This document shows positions 17,385-26,229 of a DNA stretch of 64,000 nt, in pieces. The stretch comes from Novosphingobium umbonatum (GTDB lineage Bacteria; Pseudomonadota; Alphaproteobacteria; Sphingomonadales; Sphingomonadaceae). The DNA is taken from contig NZ_SACO01000001.1 of NCBI RefSeq assembly GCF_004005905.1, forward strand, positions 434,001 through 498,000, read 5' to 3'. The notes below the pieces were generated by a model that worked only from the letters and a program-made list of their open reading frames with translations, ran no database searches and was not told the origin of the DNA. A program made the translations under genes and the position numbers. The number at the start of each line of letters is the position of its first letter. Position 1 is the stretch's first letter.

Positions 17385-18560
17385 ATGTCCCAGCCCGCGC
17401 CAGCCTTTCCGGCGAGCGAGAACCCCGTCACCTCGCATTGGACCGCAGACCATGTGGCCGCGATTGACGATTGGTCGGCCAACACCATTCCCCCGATTGA
17501 TCGGGCGCAGATAAAGCCGATCCTGCCCAGTGTGGACTTGTGGGATCTGTGGCCTTTGCAGGATGCCGATGGCAGCACCACCCGCTTTGACGGGACCAGC
17601 CTGTGGTTCGTGCTCTGCGCCCCCGCCCTGCCCGATCCGGAGGATCGTCATGCTATCGTGCGCATCCGCCTGATGAGTCTATCGGCCGATGGCGTCTGGG
17701 CCGATCATGGCCATGCCCTACCCGATGGCCTCAATCCGGGCAGCCGCGAATGGGCGGGTAGCGCCTTGTTTCATCCGGAAAGCGGCGAAGTCACCCTGTT
17801 CTACACAGTGGCCGGTTACAAGGGCGAGGAGAAATCCTCCTATGCGCAACGCCTGTTCCAGACGCGGGGCAAGCTGACCATAGACGCAGGCACCTTTGCC
17901 ATCACCGGTTGGAGCGAGCCGCAGGAAAGCTTTGCCAGCGATGACCACCATTATGTGCTGGTCAACCAGCGCGATGGCGCCCCCGGCTTTATCAAGGGCT
18001 TCCGCGACCCGGCCCATTTCCGCGATCCCGCCGATGGCCAGACCTATATTGTCTTCACCGGCTCGATCAAAGCCTCGACCAGCGCGTTCAACGGCTGTAT
18101 CGGCATCGCCCGCGCGCGGGATGAAAGCCTGACCGCATGGGACATCATGCCGCCTCTGGTCAGCGCGGACGGGCTAAACAATGAACAGGAGCGCCCGCTG
18201 CTGATCCATCACGGCGGCCTCTATTACTTGTTCTGGTCCACCCAGCGCAAAGTGTTTGCCCCCGATGGCCCCAATGGCCCCAATGGCGTTTATGGCATGG
18301 TGGCCGACAAGGTAACCGGCCCCTATCGCCCGATCAATGGTACTGGCCTTGTCGCCGCAAATCCGGAAAGCGATCCGTTTCAGGCCTATAGCTGGTGGGT
18401 GGAGCAAGACCTCACCGTGTGGGGCTTTATCGATTATCCGGGCTGCACGGCACAGACCAAGCAGGATGATCCCGCATGGCGCCGAGCCACTTTCGGTGGC
18501 ACACCTGCGCCGACATTCCGCCTTGTGCTGGATGGCGATAACGCCAAAGTCAGCGCATAA
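17385..18560 (+). CDS. GH68 family beta-fructosyltransferase/sucrose hydrolase, no signal peptide
   Basis: The 391-residue five-bladed propeller shows all three GH68 catalytic residues: nucleophile Asp54 in LWDLWPLQDADG, transition-state stabiliser Asp208 in GFRDPAHF, and acid/base Glu269 in NEQERPLLI. The EWAGSA and LFYTVAG motifs also match levansucrases. No signal peptide is visible, unlike most levansucrases, so within this island it probably hydrolyses sucrose in the cytoplasm. Sphingomonad relatives in Zymomonas export GH68 enzymes without a classical signal, so secretion is not excluded. I chose the ATG at 17385 with aaggggag upstream. The fructokinase gene follows 25 bp later. Confidence 0.88.
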   Translation: MSQPAPAFPASENPVTSHWTADHVAAIDDWSANTIPPIDRAQIKPILPSVDLWDLWPLQDADGSTTRFDGTSLWFVLCAPALPDPEDRHAIVRIRLMSLSADGVWADHGHALPDGLNPGSREWAGSALFHPESGEVTLFYTVAGYKGEEKSSYAQRLFQTRGKLTIDAGTFAITGWSEPQESFASDDHHYVLVNQRDGAPGFIKGFRDPAHFRDPADGQTYIVFTGSIKASTSAFNGCIGIARARDESLTAWDIMPPLVSADGLNNEQERPLLIHHGGLYYLFWSTQRKVFAPDGPNGPNGVYGMVADKVTGPYRPINGTGLVAANPESDPFQAYSWWVEQDLTVWGFIDYPGCTAQTKQDDPAWRRATFGGTPAPTFRLVLDGDNAKVSA

Positions 18561-18585
18561 AACAGGCAAGGGAGAGAGAAAAGTC

Positions 18586-19449
18586 ATGGCGCAATACGGC
18601 CTGATCGAAGCGGGTGGCACCAAATTCGTGCTGGGCGTGGCCGATGAAGCGGGCACGATCAGCGCCCGCCACCAGATCCCCACCACCACGCCTGCGGAAA
18701 CGCTGGGCGCAACGGTGGCATGGTTCAAGGCGCAGGCGTTGCAGCCCGAAGCGATCGGCATTGCCAGCTTTGGCCCGCTGGACCTCAACCGCGCCTCGCC
18801 CACATGGGGCCATGTGACCAAAACGCCGAAACCGCATTGGAGCGGGGCCGATCTGGCAGGGCCTCTAGCCAAGGCCTTTGGCTGTCCTATTGGCCTTGAA
18901 ACCGATGTGAATGGCGCGGCTCTGGCCGAGGCGCGCTGGGGCGTGGGGCGCGGTTTGGGCAGCCTGCTCTATCTGACCGTAGGCACGGGCGTTGGCGGCG
19001 GTTTTGTCTCGGACGGGCGGCTGTTGCAGGGCCTGTCGCATCCGGAAATGGGCCATATCCGCCTGCCGCGCCACCCTGATGATGAAGGCTTTCCGGGCCA
19101 TTGCCCCTTCCATGGCGCTTGTCTGGAAGGACTGGCGGCCGGCCCTTCCATCATCGCGCGCTGGGGCGCATCCCTGTCCGACCTGCCCGCCGATCACAAG
19201 GGTGCCGAGATCATCGCATGGTATCTGGGCCAGGCCGTGGTGACATTTCAGGCGATTATGGAACCGGCGCGGATTGTGCTGGGCGGCGGGGTGATGAACA
19301 CGCCGGGCATGATCGACCGCGTGCGCGCGGTGGCGACACAGTCGGGCGGCGGCTATTTCGTGGGCGACCCGCGCGAAGTGGTGGTCAGCCCCGGTCTTGG
19401 CCAGAATTCCGGCCTGCTGGGCGCTCTGGCCGTCGCTCTGGCGCTGTAA
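18586..19449 (+). CDS. ROK-family fructokinase
   Basis: A 287-residue sugar kinase with the ATP-binding start IEAGGTKFVLGVAD, a catalytic DVNGAALAEARWG region, LTVGTGVGGG, and a zinc site around GHIRLPRHPD, GHCPFHGACLEG. The His/Cys spacing of that site marks bacterial fructokinases. It phosphorylates the fructose freed by the GH68 enzyme to fructose 6-phosphate. The ATG at 18586 has ggagaga before it. It is in one transcript with GH68 and converges with the lacI-type gene, whose stop lies 1 bp away. Confidence 0.92.
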   Translation: MAQYGLIEAGGTKFVLGVADEAGTISARHQIPTTTPAETLGATVAWFKAQALQPEAIGIASFGPLDLNRASPTWGHVTKTPKPHWSGADLAGPLAKAFGCPIGLETDVNGAALAEARWGVGRGLGSLLYLTVGTGVGGGFVSDGRLLQGLSHPEMGHIRLPRHPDDEGFPGHCPFHGACLEGLAAGPSIIARWGASLSDLPADHKGAEIIAWYLGQAVVTFQAIMEPARIVLGGGVMNTPGMIDRVRAVATQSGGGYFVGDPREVVVSPGLGQNSGLLGALAVALAL

Positions 19450-19450
19450 C

Positions 19451-20452
19451 CTATGCCGAGAGCCGGACGATCAGTTCCGGCTCCATAATCACACTATCGG
19501 TGTCCTCCCCCGCGATCCGGCGCAGCAGCATATCCACCATATGCTCCGCCCCGCGGGTGAGATCCTGACTGACCGTGGTCAGGCGCGGCACAGTCTGTTC
19601 GCCAATGGCCAGACCGTCATAGCCCACCACCCGCACATCGCCGGGCACCGACAGGCCAAATTCGGCCAAGGCGCGCAAAGTGCTCATGGCGATCACATCG
19701 GAGGCCGCTACAATCCCCTGCGGGCGCTGGCTGGTCGAACCCAGATAGCGGGCGATGTCGGGATGGGCCGCCTCGGCCACCAGATGCGCGGGCACCACCG
19801 TGGGCGCCTCCAGTCCGGCGGCGGCCAAAGCCTGCTTACAGCCATCCAGACGCTGGGCAATTTCCTTGGCCTTAGGGTCGCCGAAAAAGGCGATGCGTTC
19901 GCAGCCCTGCGCGATCAGATGGCGCGCCGCCAATTCACCGCCCTTGCGGTTATCAGACCCGACCGAGCAATGCACCTGCCCTTGGTCATAACCGCCCCAG
20001 ACCACCATCGGCTTGTAACGCTCGGCAACGGCATCGATGGTGGCGGCCTGATCGGATTGCCCGATCACCAGCAAGCCATCCACCCGCCCCGAATGGGCCA
20101 TCCGCTCCAGCCATGCGCCATCGGTGGGGATCACGCGCGAGAGCAGCAGGTCATAGCCGCGCTCGGTCAAAGCATCGGCCAGCAGGCCCAGCATGGTGAT
20201 GAAGAAAGGGTCCGAAATATGCTGGCCGGTTTCATGGCCCAGCGGAATAAGCACACCAATCGCGCCGGTGCGCTGGATGCGCAGATTGCGGGCAAGGGCG
20301 TTGGGGCGATAATCATGCTCTTTGGCCAGAGCCTGAATACGCTCGCGGGTTTTCAGGCTGATCAATTCCGAATCGGCCAGCGCGCGCGACACCGTGCCGG
20401 TGGAAACACCGGCCAGTTCGGCCAATTCCTTGATATTTCGAACTCTACCCAT
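19451..20452 (-). CDS. LacI-family transcriptional regulator of the sugar island
   Basis: A 333-residue repressor. The N-terminal helix-turn-helix is NIKELAELAGVSTGTVSRAL and the hinge helix NALARNLR. Next is a periplasmic-binding-protein-like effector domain (GAIGVLIPLG, DGLLVIG, ASDVIAMSTLRAL, VVGYDGLAIGEQTVPRLTTV). It most likely binds the CAATCGATTG palindromes at 13694, 17316, 26070 and 26102 and is released by a sugar. I chose the ATG at 20452 (MGRVRNIKE), since the in-frame extension to 20563 is non-homologous. No good copy of the palindrome lies before its own gene, so autoregulation is not evident. Confidence 0.92.
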   Translation of the reverse strand: MGRVRNIKELAELAGVSTGTVSRALADSELISLKTRERIQALAKEHDYRPNALARNLRIQRTGAIGVLIPLGHETGQHISDPFFITMLGLLADALTERGYDLLLSRVIPTDGAWLERMAHSGRVDGLLVIGQSDQAATIDAVAERYKPMVVWGGYDQGQVHCSVGSDNRKGGELAARHLIAQGCERIAFFGDPKAKEIAQRLDGCKQALAAAGLEAPTVVPAHLVAEAAHPDIARYLGSTSQRPQGIVAASDVIAMSTLRALAEFGLSVPGDVRVVGYDGLAIGEQTVPRLTTVSQDLTRGAEHMVDMLLRRIAGEDTDSVIMEPELIVRLSA

Positions 20453-20537
20453 GCCTGTTCCGGCACCCTTATTATTGCGGCCCGATGCTATGCATTCATG
20501 CGCTTCTATATGGAAAAGCTGTAAGACTTTAGACCTT

Positions 20538-21902
20538 TTATCCTGTTGCAGGCACAATATCAAAGGCGATGTTAAGACGTTGCCCCGCGCGCGTAGGGTA
20601 AGTTCCGTGCCACAGGGTCGAAGGGAACAGCACCAGATGCCCTGCGCGCGGGTTTATCGTGGCATAGGGCGGCAAATCCAGCCCCAGTTCTGCGGGCGGC
20701 GCGCCATAATGGAAATGGCCTGCGGGGGCTGGCCCCATAGTCTCATCCTTCGGCACAGCGACATAGAAGGCGCTGCTGATCCAGCCCATCGGATGCGAAT
20801 GGGTGACGTTGAAGCCGCCTCCCTTCAGGCATACCGACCAACTGCCGCTGATCCGCAAATTGTCCCGCGCGCGGCCAAGCAAGGGATGGGCGGGATCGGG
20901 CGCTGGTAAGGCGACAACATAATCCCCCACCGCCGCCATCAATGCCTCGCGCGTGCGGCGCAGGATCGGCTCGTGGCGCAACAGGATGCTGCGGTCGGTT
21001 TGCGTTCCGCCGCGTACCGATTGTTCGGCATAGGGCAATTGGGCGGTGTGCAAAGCCTGCAAAAGCTCGGCCAATTCGGACAATTCACCACCCGACAGGC
21101 CGACATCCATGGCTTTCACAAAATCGCCATCCAGCCATGCCGAACGCGGGTCATCCAGCATCCGCCAACAGGTCGAGACATAGGGCCAAGCCTGCCCCGC
21201 CAGCGGCCCCTGCGTCATGGGCAAGGCAATGTCCAAAGCCGCCGCCGGATCGCGCTGGCGCAAAGCATGGCGGATGCGGGCCACTTTCAGGAAATCATCG
21301 GGCCAATCCTGCATGGCCTGCAGCAATCGCTCACTCTCCGCCACATCGCCGCTCTCGCTTGCAATGAACAGACGCGCCTGCATCAGCCCCTTGGTCTGGC
21401 CTAGATGGCTTTCCGCCTCGGCCACAATGGCGCGGGCGCGGGGCCAATCACGATGCTGCGCCACCACCGAGAACCAGCCTAGCCACAGCCCCTGCGCCTG
21501 TGGCTGGGCGCGGGCTGCGGCGGCAAGGCTGGCGTCAAATTGGGCCACATCGCCTGATACCCAGCGCAAGGCGGCCAGCACTCTATGGCCATCGAGCCAT
21601 TGCGGCTGCTGCGCCAAGGCGCTTTGCAGCAGGCCCACCGCCCGATCCACCCGCCCCTCGCTCGCCTCCGCCAAGGCGCGGTTGCGCAACAGATCGGCGT
21701 TTTCGGGCCACAACCCTTGCGCATGGACAAACAAATCGGCGGCGGGATGGCCCAATTCATAACGCAATTGCGCATGGAGAAAGGCAATCAGCCGGTCCTG
21801 CGGTGCCAGCGCAAAAGCCTTCGCCATCGCCTCGCCCGCCTCCACCATGCGCTGCTCTGCGCGCAAGGCCCGCGCGCGCGCGGCGTAATCTTCCGCCTTC
21901 AT
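20538..21902 (-). CDS. TPR-repeat protein with C-terminal putative 2OG-Fe(II) oxygenase domain
   Basis: A 454-residue protein. About 270 N-terminal residues are helical tetratricopeptide-like repeats (AGEAMAKAFALAPQDRLIAF, RAVGLLQSALAQQPQWLDGH). The C-terminal 100 residues carry the iron-ligand pattern of the 2OG-FeII_Oxy_5 family: H368-S-H370 in NVTHSHPMGWISS, distal His432 in LWHGTYPT, and the co-substrate Arg in AGQRLNIAF. It is cytoplasmic (no signal). The ATG at 21902 overlaps the halogenase stop by four bases, so the two are co-translated. The protein substrate is unknown. Such oxygenases recur beside receptor-linked halogenases in Caulobacter, Xanthomonas and sphingomonads. Confidence 0.8.
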   Translation of the reverse strand: MKAEDYAARARALRAEQRMVEAGEAMAKAFALAPQDRLIAFLHAQLRYELGHPAADLFVHAQGLWPENADLLRNRALAEASEGRVDRAVGLLQSALAQQPQWLDGHRVLAALRWVSGDVAQFDASLAAAARAQPQAQGLWLGWFSVVAQHRDWPRARAIVAEAESHLGQTKGLMQARLFIASESGDVAESERLLQAMQDWPDDFLKVARIRHALRQRDPAAALDIALPMTQGPLAGQAWPYVSTCWRMLDDPRSAWLDGDFVKAMDVGLSGGELSELAELLQALHTAQLPYAEQSVRGGTQTDRSILLRHEPILRRTREALMAAVGDYVVALPAPDPAHPLLGRARDNLRISGSWSVCLKGGGFNVTHSHPMGWISSAFYVAVPKDETMGPAPAGHFHYGAPPAELGLDLPPYATINPRAGHLVLFPSTLWHGTYPTRAGQRLNIAFDIVPATG

Positions 21903-23410
21903 GCGCCCGCTGGGCAATGCTGGGCCAGAAACGCGCCATGGCCGGGCATACGTGCCGCTTCAGCCGCCATGGCCCCGCGCAATTTGCACAGCCATTCGCG
22001 CGCATCCATCCCGCGATGCTCCAGCAGCGGGTCCAGCGCTTCAGGGATATTCCCCTGCCCGATATGCACCGCCAGCCAACTGGGCGCGGCAAACAGGTCC
22101 AGATCGCGGGCAATCAACCGGCCATAGCGGCGGAAATGCTCGATCTTTAGCTTCAACGTATCGGGCACATCCATCGCCGCCACATAGCGCCACAGCTCGC
22201 TATCCTGCCGCTGGGTCAGCTTGTAATGCAGGATGATGAAATCGCGGATGCGCTCCATCTCGCCATGGGCCACGCGGTTGAATTCATCCCGCGTCGCCGG
22301 ATCAAAGTCCAGATCGGGGAAGAGCGCGATAATCTTGGAAATATTGGCCTGAATAAGATGGATCGAGGTCGATTCCAAAGGCTCCAGAAAACCCGAGGAC
22401 AGGCCCACCGCAATCACATTCTTGTTCCAATGCAGCTTTCGCCTGCCCGCGGTAAAGCGCAAGGGGCGCGGATCGCCCAAAGCTTTCCCATCCAGCCTTT
22501 GCGAGAGCAGATCAGCCGCGCGGCCATCCTCCATAAACTGGCTGCAATAGACATAGCCATTGCCGGTGCGATGTTGCAGCGGAATGCGCCATTGCCAGCC
22601 CGCCTCGCGCGCGGTGGATCTTGTATAGGGCGTGGGATCGCCCACTTTGGCGCAGGGCATGGCCACAGCGCGGTCGCAAGGCAGCCAATGCGACCAATCC
22701 TCATAGCCGGTCTGCAGCGCGCCCTCGATCAACAGCCCGCGAAAGCCGGAGCAGTCGATAAACAATTCGCCCTCGATCCGGCGCCCATCTTCCATCACCA
22801 CCGCTTCCACATGGCCGCTCTCGCCATGCTGCGCTACCGAAGCAATTTTGCCCTCCACCCTTTGCACCCCGCGCGCCTCGGACAATTCGCGCAAATAGCG
22901 GGCATAGAGACCGGCATCGAAATGATAGGCATAATCAAAAGTGGACAAGACGCTGCGCGGATCGGGCGCGGGATGGGCAAATTTGCCAGCCTTGGCCAAG
23001 GCCCATGCCATGGAATGATCATCGAGCGGCGCGCTCTCGCCCATACTGCGGGCTTTGAGCCAATGCTGATGCAGCGGCACCATATCGAAATCGCGGCCAT
23101 AGGGGCCGAAGGGGTGGAAATAACGGCTATCCTCACGCCCCCAGCCGACAAATTCGATGCCCAGTTTGAAGCTGCCCTGCGTGCGCTTCATGAATTCGCG
23201 CTCGTCAATGCCCAAAGTCTGGTTGAACAGGCGGATCGGCGGGATGGTCGCCTCACCCACCCCCACCGTGCCGATTTCCTCGCTTTCCACCAAAGTGATC
23301 GCGCAATCGCGTTGCAGGGCCTGCGCCAGCATCGCCGCGCTCATCCAGCCCGCCGAGCCGCCGCCCACGATCACCACTTTGCGGATTTTGCGCTGTTCCA
23401 TCACCCTCAT
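21899..23410 (-). CDS. Flavin-dependent tryptophan-halogenase family protein
   Basis: A 503-residue protein. The FAD motif GGGSAGW is at 16-22, and GEATIPP is near 52. The lysine that holds the haloamine in PrnA-type enzymes is Lys82 in QGSFKLGIEF. The diagnostic WQWRIP is at 272-277, and FLEPLESTSIHL carries the acidic residue matching Glu346 of PrnA. All catalytic features look intact, so it could halogenate; the substrate need not be tryptophan. It lies 88 bp downstream of the TonB receptor, past a terminator-like hairpin. It overlaps the oxygenase gene. A second start at 23401 (MEQRK) is possible. Confidence 0.88.
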   Translation of the reverse strand: MRVMEQRKIRKVVIVGGGSAGWMSAAMLAQALQRDCAITLVESEEIGTVGVGEATIPPIRLFNQTLGIDEREFMKRTQGSFKLGIEFVGWGREDSRYFHPFGPYGRDFDMVPLHQHWLKARSMGESAPLDDHSMAWALAKAGKFAHPAPDPRSVLSTFDYAYHFDAGLYARYLRELSEARGVQRVEGKIASVAQHGESGHVEAVVMEDGRRIEGELFIDCSGFRGLLIEGALQTGYEDWSHWLPCDRAVAMPCAKVGDPTPYTRSTAREAGWQWRIPLQHRTGNGYVYCSQFMEDGRAADLLSQRLDGKALGDPRPLRFTAGRRKLHWNKNVIAVGLSSGFLEPLESTSIHLIQANISKIIALFPDLDFDPATRDEFNRVAHGEMERIRDFIILHYKLTQRQDSELWRYVAAMDVPDTLKLKIEHFRRYGRLIARDLDLFAAPSWLAVHIGQGNIPEALDPLLEHRGMDAREWLCKLRGAMAAEAARMPGHGAFLAQHCPAGA

Positions 23411-23426
23411 CCCGATAGGCTATTAC

Positions 23427-23466
23427 AAAAAAGGGCGGGTCGGAAGCATTCTTCCTGACCCGCCCT
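23427..23466 (-). terminator. Rho-independent terminator after the TonB receptor gene
   Basis: On the minus strand, AGGGCGGGTC...GACCCGCCC arms extended by GGAAG/CTTCC (one bulged base, four-base loop) are followed by six Ts. It lies between the receptor stop (23498) and the halogenase start (23410), so halogenase expression would depend on read-through or a separate start. Confidence 0.85.
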
Positions 23467-23497
23467 GTTCATTCCTGCGACCCTAAGGGCTCAAGAC

Positions 23498-25990
23498 TTA
23501 AAAGCGATATTTGACCGAAGCCGTGATGGTGCGACCCAGCATGGCGGAATTGTCAAAGATCGCCTGATTGGCGGTCAGGCCACCGGTTCCTCGTGCCTGC
23601 AGGCTGCCATTGTTGGCGCGATAGCCCAGCTTGTTGAACAGGTTGTTGACGTTGACGCCCACTTCCACGTTCTCGGCAGGACGCACCTTGACATAGCCAT
23701 TGGCGAAGACCGAACCGGGCGCGGTATATTGCCCAATCGAGAATTCCGACTGGCCCGACACGCTCAAGCCCACCGCAGCCTTGCCCATGTCATAGCTGGG
23801 CGAGAACAGGAAGGTCCACTTGGGCATGGCGGCAGGGGTCAGATTGGTCTTGGTATCCTTGCTGTCGGTATAGACCACATAGCCATTCACCGCAAAATTG
23901 CCGAAGCGCACATCGCCCGACATTTCCACGCCGGTCGAGTGATAGACCGTGTCGGTGAAGGGGTTCTGGCCACGGCTGACAGCGGTGAAGTCATAGTTCG
24001 ACTCCTTCACCTGAGCGCGATAATAGGTGGCTTCCACGCGATAGCGACCACCGCCCACGCGGCCATTGTGCTTCACGCCCACTTCCTGCTGCGTCACGGT
24101 GTTGACCGCAAGGTGATCGCCACCCGCCGTCAGCTTGCCATCGGCGGTGAAGCTGTTGCCGCCATAAAGCATACGGTCGGCATTGAAGCGACCGCCGCTG
24201 GACACGCGGGCAAACACATTGGTGGTATCGGTCAGCTTGTAGAGCGCGCCCAGCGACCAGCTGGAATAGCTCTTGGTGTAGTTCAGGCGATCGGCGACCA
24301 CCGAAGAGGTGTTCCAGGTCGGCACCGAAGCGCTGCCCAATTGGCCGGTGATGGTGGTCATGCCGGTATAGGTGGTGCCATAGGACACGCCTTCGCCATG
24401 CAGCGTATCATAGCGATAGGAAGCGGCCAGATTGAGGCGACCCAGATCGGCTTCCAATTCCAGATAGGCGGCATCATCGGTATAGGCCACATTGTAGCTA
24501 CGGCCACCGCAGCAACCGCCCCACTGGTTGTTATAGCCCGTCACACCATTGGCGGTCAGCTGGGCCCCAGCGGCAGTGAACAGGTCCAGCGGCACAGGAT
24601 TGCCATTGCTGTTCAGCGTCTGGGTCACATTATTGATGCGCCAATCCATCACCACATTCTGGCGCATATGGAACCAGCCAGCGCGGGCGTTCAGCTTATT
24701 CCCGCCACCCAGTTCAAACTTGCCCTTCAGCGTCAGATCGCTGGCGAGGCTGCCCACATCCTTCATCGTGGTATAGGCCTGCGCGCTGTTGCTGAGGAAG
24801 GCGCCGGTATAGGTCTGACCCGCCATCGGGCCAGCGGCATATTTGATCGCGCCAATCGTGCGGGCGTCCGACGTGCCGTTCACGCTGCCGATGGTCTGGC
24901 CCAGCAGGCTGCTGGTGGCCAATTCGCCGGTCCACTGGTTGCTGAACGAACCGCTCATGTCGGTCCAGCGGGCCTTTTCATCAATGCTGATCTGGGGCGA
25001 GAATTCATAGTGGAATTCGCCGCCGATGCTGGTGGCAACGGGGTGGATGCCCTGCATCTGCACATTGCGGATCGCGCCATCGGCGTCCAGCACCTTGAAG
25101 GTCTGGTTGTAAATGCCGGTGGAGGCATATTGGCGGGCATCGACGCCGGGCAGCTGGGTAAAGCCGGTGATCTTGTTGCCCGAAATGGTCGCCAGTGCGG
25201 GCATCGAGGTAAAGGTCGGCTCCTGATCGTCAAGGCGCTTGAAGTTCAGGCGAATATAGCCCTTGCCGTCAGCGATGTCCTTGGTGATGTTGGCCTTGAT
25301 CTGATAGCCCTTGGAGGCGGTGTAGGGCAGATGGGTGGGACCATTGCCGTTCACGACAAAGCCGCCGATGTGATAGCGCACCGTGTCCGAAGCCTTGCCA
25401 CCATAATCGAAATCAAGGCGGAATTCGCGGTAGTTCAGCGCGGTCGACAGGCCAACCTCGCCGCCTTCCTTGGTGCCGGTCTTGCTGACATAGTTGATGA
25501 CCGCGCCGGGGGCCTGGCTGGAGAAGGTCGAGGCGCTGCCGCCGCGAACCGCTTCGACGCGGTCCACATTGTTGTCAAAACGCACCCAATAGTCGTTGTT
25601 GCCAAACTGCATATCGCCAAACAGCACGACGGGCAGGCCGTCTTCCTGCAGGCCAACATATTCCGAACCGCCGGTGGAAACAGGGATACCGCGCACACCG
25701 ATATTGGCGTTGCCGCCCGGACCGGCCGTATCCTGCACGTTCAGACCGGGGATGGCGCGCAGCACTTCGGCCTGCGAACGCGGAGTGAAGTTGACGATGG
25801 CTTCCTGGCTGATCTGCGACACCGAGATCGAGCTGTTCTGGGCGGTCTTGCCGGAGCTGGCAGCGGTCACCACAATGGCGGGTTCTTCCGTCTTGTCGGC
25901 GGCATTGTCAGCGGCAAAGGCCGGCAGCGACAGGCTGGCCACACCCATGGCCACGACGGAAACATACGACTTGAGACTGGACTGGTTCAT
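23498..25990 (-). CDS. TonB-dependent outer-membrane receptor (sugar island)
   Basis: An 830-residue receptor with signal peptide (VVAMGVASLSLPAFA), then a short stretch with EEPAIVVTAASS. The plug domain has SQAEVLRAIPGLNVQD, GLQEDGLPVVLFGD and RVEAVRGGSASTF. The 22-strand barrel ends in the aromatic C-terminal signature SVKYRF. It should take up an oligosaccharide with energy from TonB-ExbBD. Two operator-like palindromes lie 80-125 bp upstream, so it is probably controlled by the island's LacI protein and imports the sugar broken down by GH36/GH68. A hairpin terminator follows. No FecR/sigma signalling extension is visible. Confidence 0.92.
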   Translation of the reverse strand: MNQSSLKSYVSVVAMGVASLSLPAFAADNAADKTEEPAIVVTAASSGKTAQNSSISVSQISQEAIVNFTPRSQAEVLRAIPGLNVQDTAGPGGNANIGVRGIPVSTGGSEYVGLQEDGLPVVLFGDMQFGNNDYWVRFDNNVDRVEAVRGGSASTFSSQAPGAVINYVSKTGTKEGGEVGLSTALNYREFRLDFDYGGKASDTVRYHIGGFVVNGNGPTHLPYTASKGYQIKANITKDIADGKGYIRLNFKRLDDQEPTFTSMPALATISGNKITGFTQLPGVDARQYASTGIYNQTFKVLDADGAIRNVQMQGIHPVATSIGGEFHYEFSPQISIDEKARWTDMSGSFSNQWTGELATSSLLGQTIGSVNGTSDARTIGAIKYAAGPMAGQTYTGAFLSNSAQAYTTMKDVGSLASDLTLKGKFELGGGNKLNARAGWFHMRQNVVMDWRINNVTQTLNSNGNPVPLDLFTAAGAQLTANGVTGYNNQWGGCCGGRSYNVAYTDDAAYLELEADLGRLNLAASYRYDTLHGEGVSYGTTYTGMTTITGQLGSASVPTWNTSSVVADRLNYTKSYSSWSLGALYKLTDTTNVFARVSSGGRFNADRMLYGGNSFTADGKLTAGGDHLAVNTVTQQEVGVKHNGRVGGGRYRVEATYYRAQVKESNYDFTAVSRGQNPFTDTVYHSTGVEMSGDVRFGNFAVNGYVVYTDSKDTKTNLTPAAMPKWTFLFSPSYDMGKAAVGLSVSGQSEFSIGQYTAPGSVFANGYVKVRPAENVEVGVNVNNLFNKLGYRANNGSLQARGTGGLTANQAIFDNSAMLGRTITASVKYRF

Positions 25991-26067
25991 CAGTGCCTCC
26001 CCCTTGAGGTTTGTGCTCGCTCCAGCTCATGCCGGAGTCGTTGCGATGAGAGTGTGATGCAACTTTA

Positions 26068-26083
26068 GACAATCGATTGCAAG
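26068..26083. promoter_or_regulatory. Putative LacI-family operator, proximal to TonB receptor
   Basis: CAATCGATTG (26070-26079) lies 80 bp before the receptor start; read on the minus strand it is TTGCAATCGATTGTCT, matching the sites before the symporter and GH68 genes. Confidence 0.78.
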
Positions 26084-26101
26084 ACCCTCACCTCTCTTTT
26101 T

Positions 26102-26115
26102 TGCAATGGATTGCA
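26102..26115. promoter_or_regulatory. Putative LacI-family operator, distal to TonB receptor
   Basis: TGCAATGGATTGCA is a near-perfect palindrome (only the central GG breaks symmetry) with its centre 34 bp from the proximal site, about three helical turns. Two sites on one face of the helix suggest cooperative binding. Confidence 0.65.
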
Positions 26116-26229
26116 CAAAGGGGCAATCGCAGGGCAAAATTCTTGAAATCTGTTGTTCTTGGGCCACACTGGGTAAAACACGAAGACAGCGCGAGCCAAT
26201 TTGGGCAATTTGAACGGAAAAGCGTAATC

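Noticed and set aside
23729-26068. A 779-codon open frame on the plus strand
   Set aside because: It is antisense to the TonB receptor gene, is rich in His/Gly/Ala shadow codons, and shows no motif; high GC leaves such frames open by chance.
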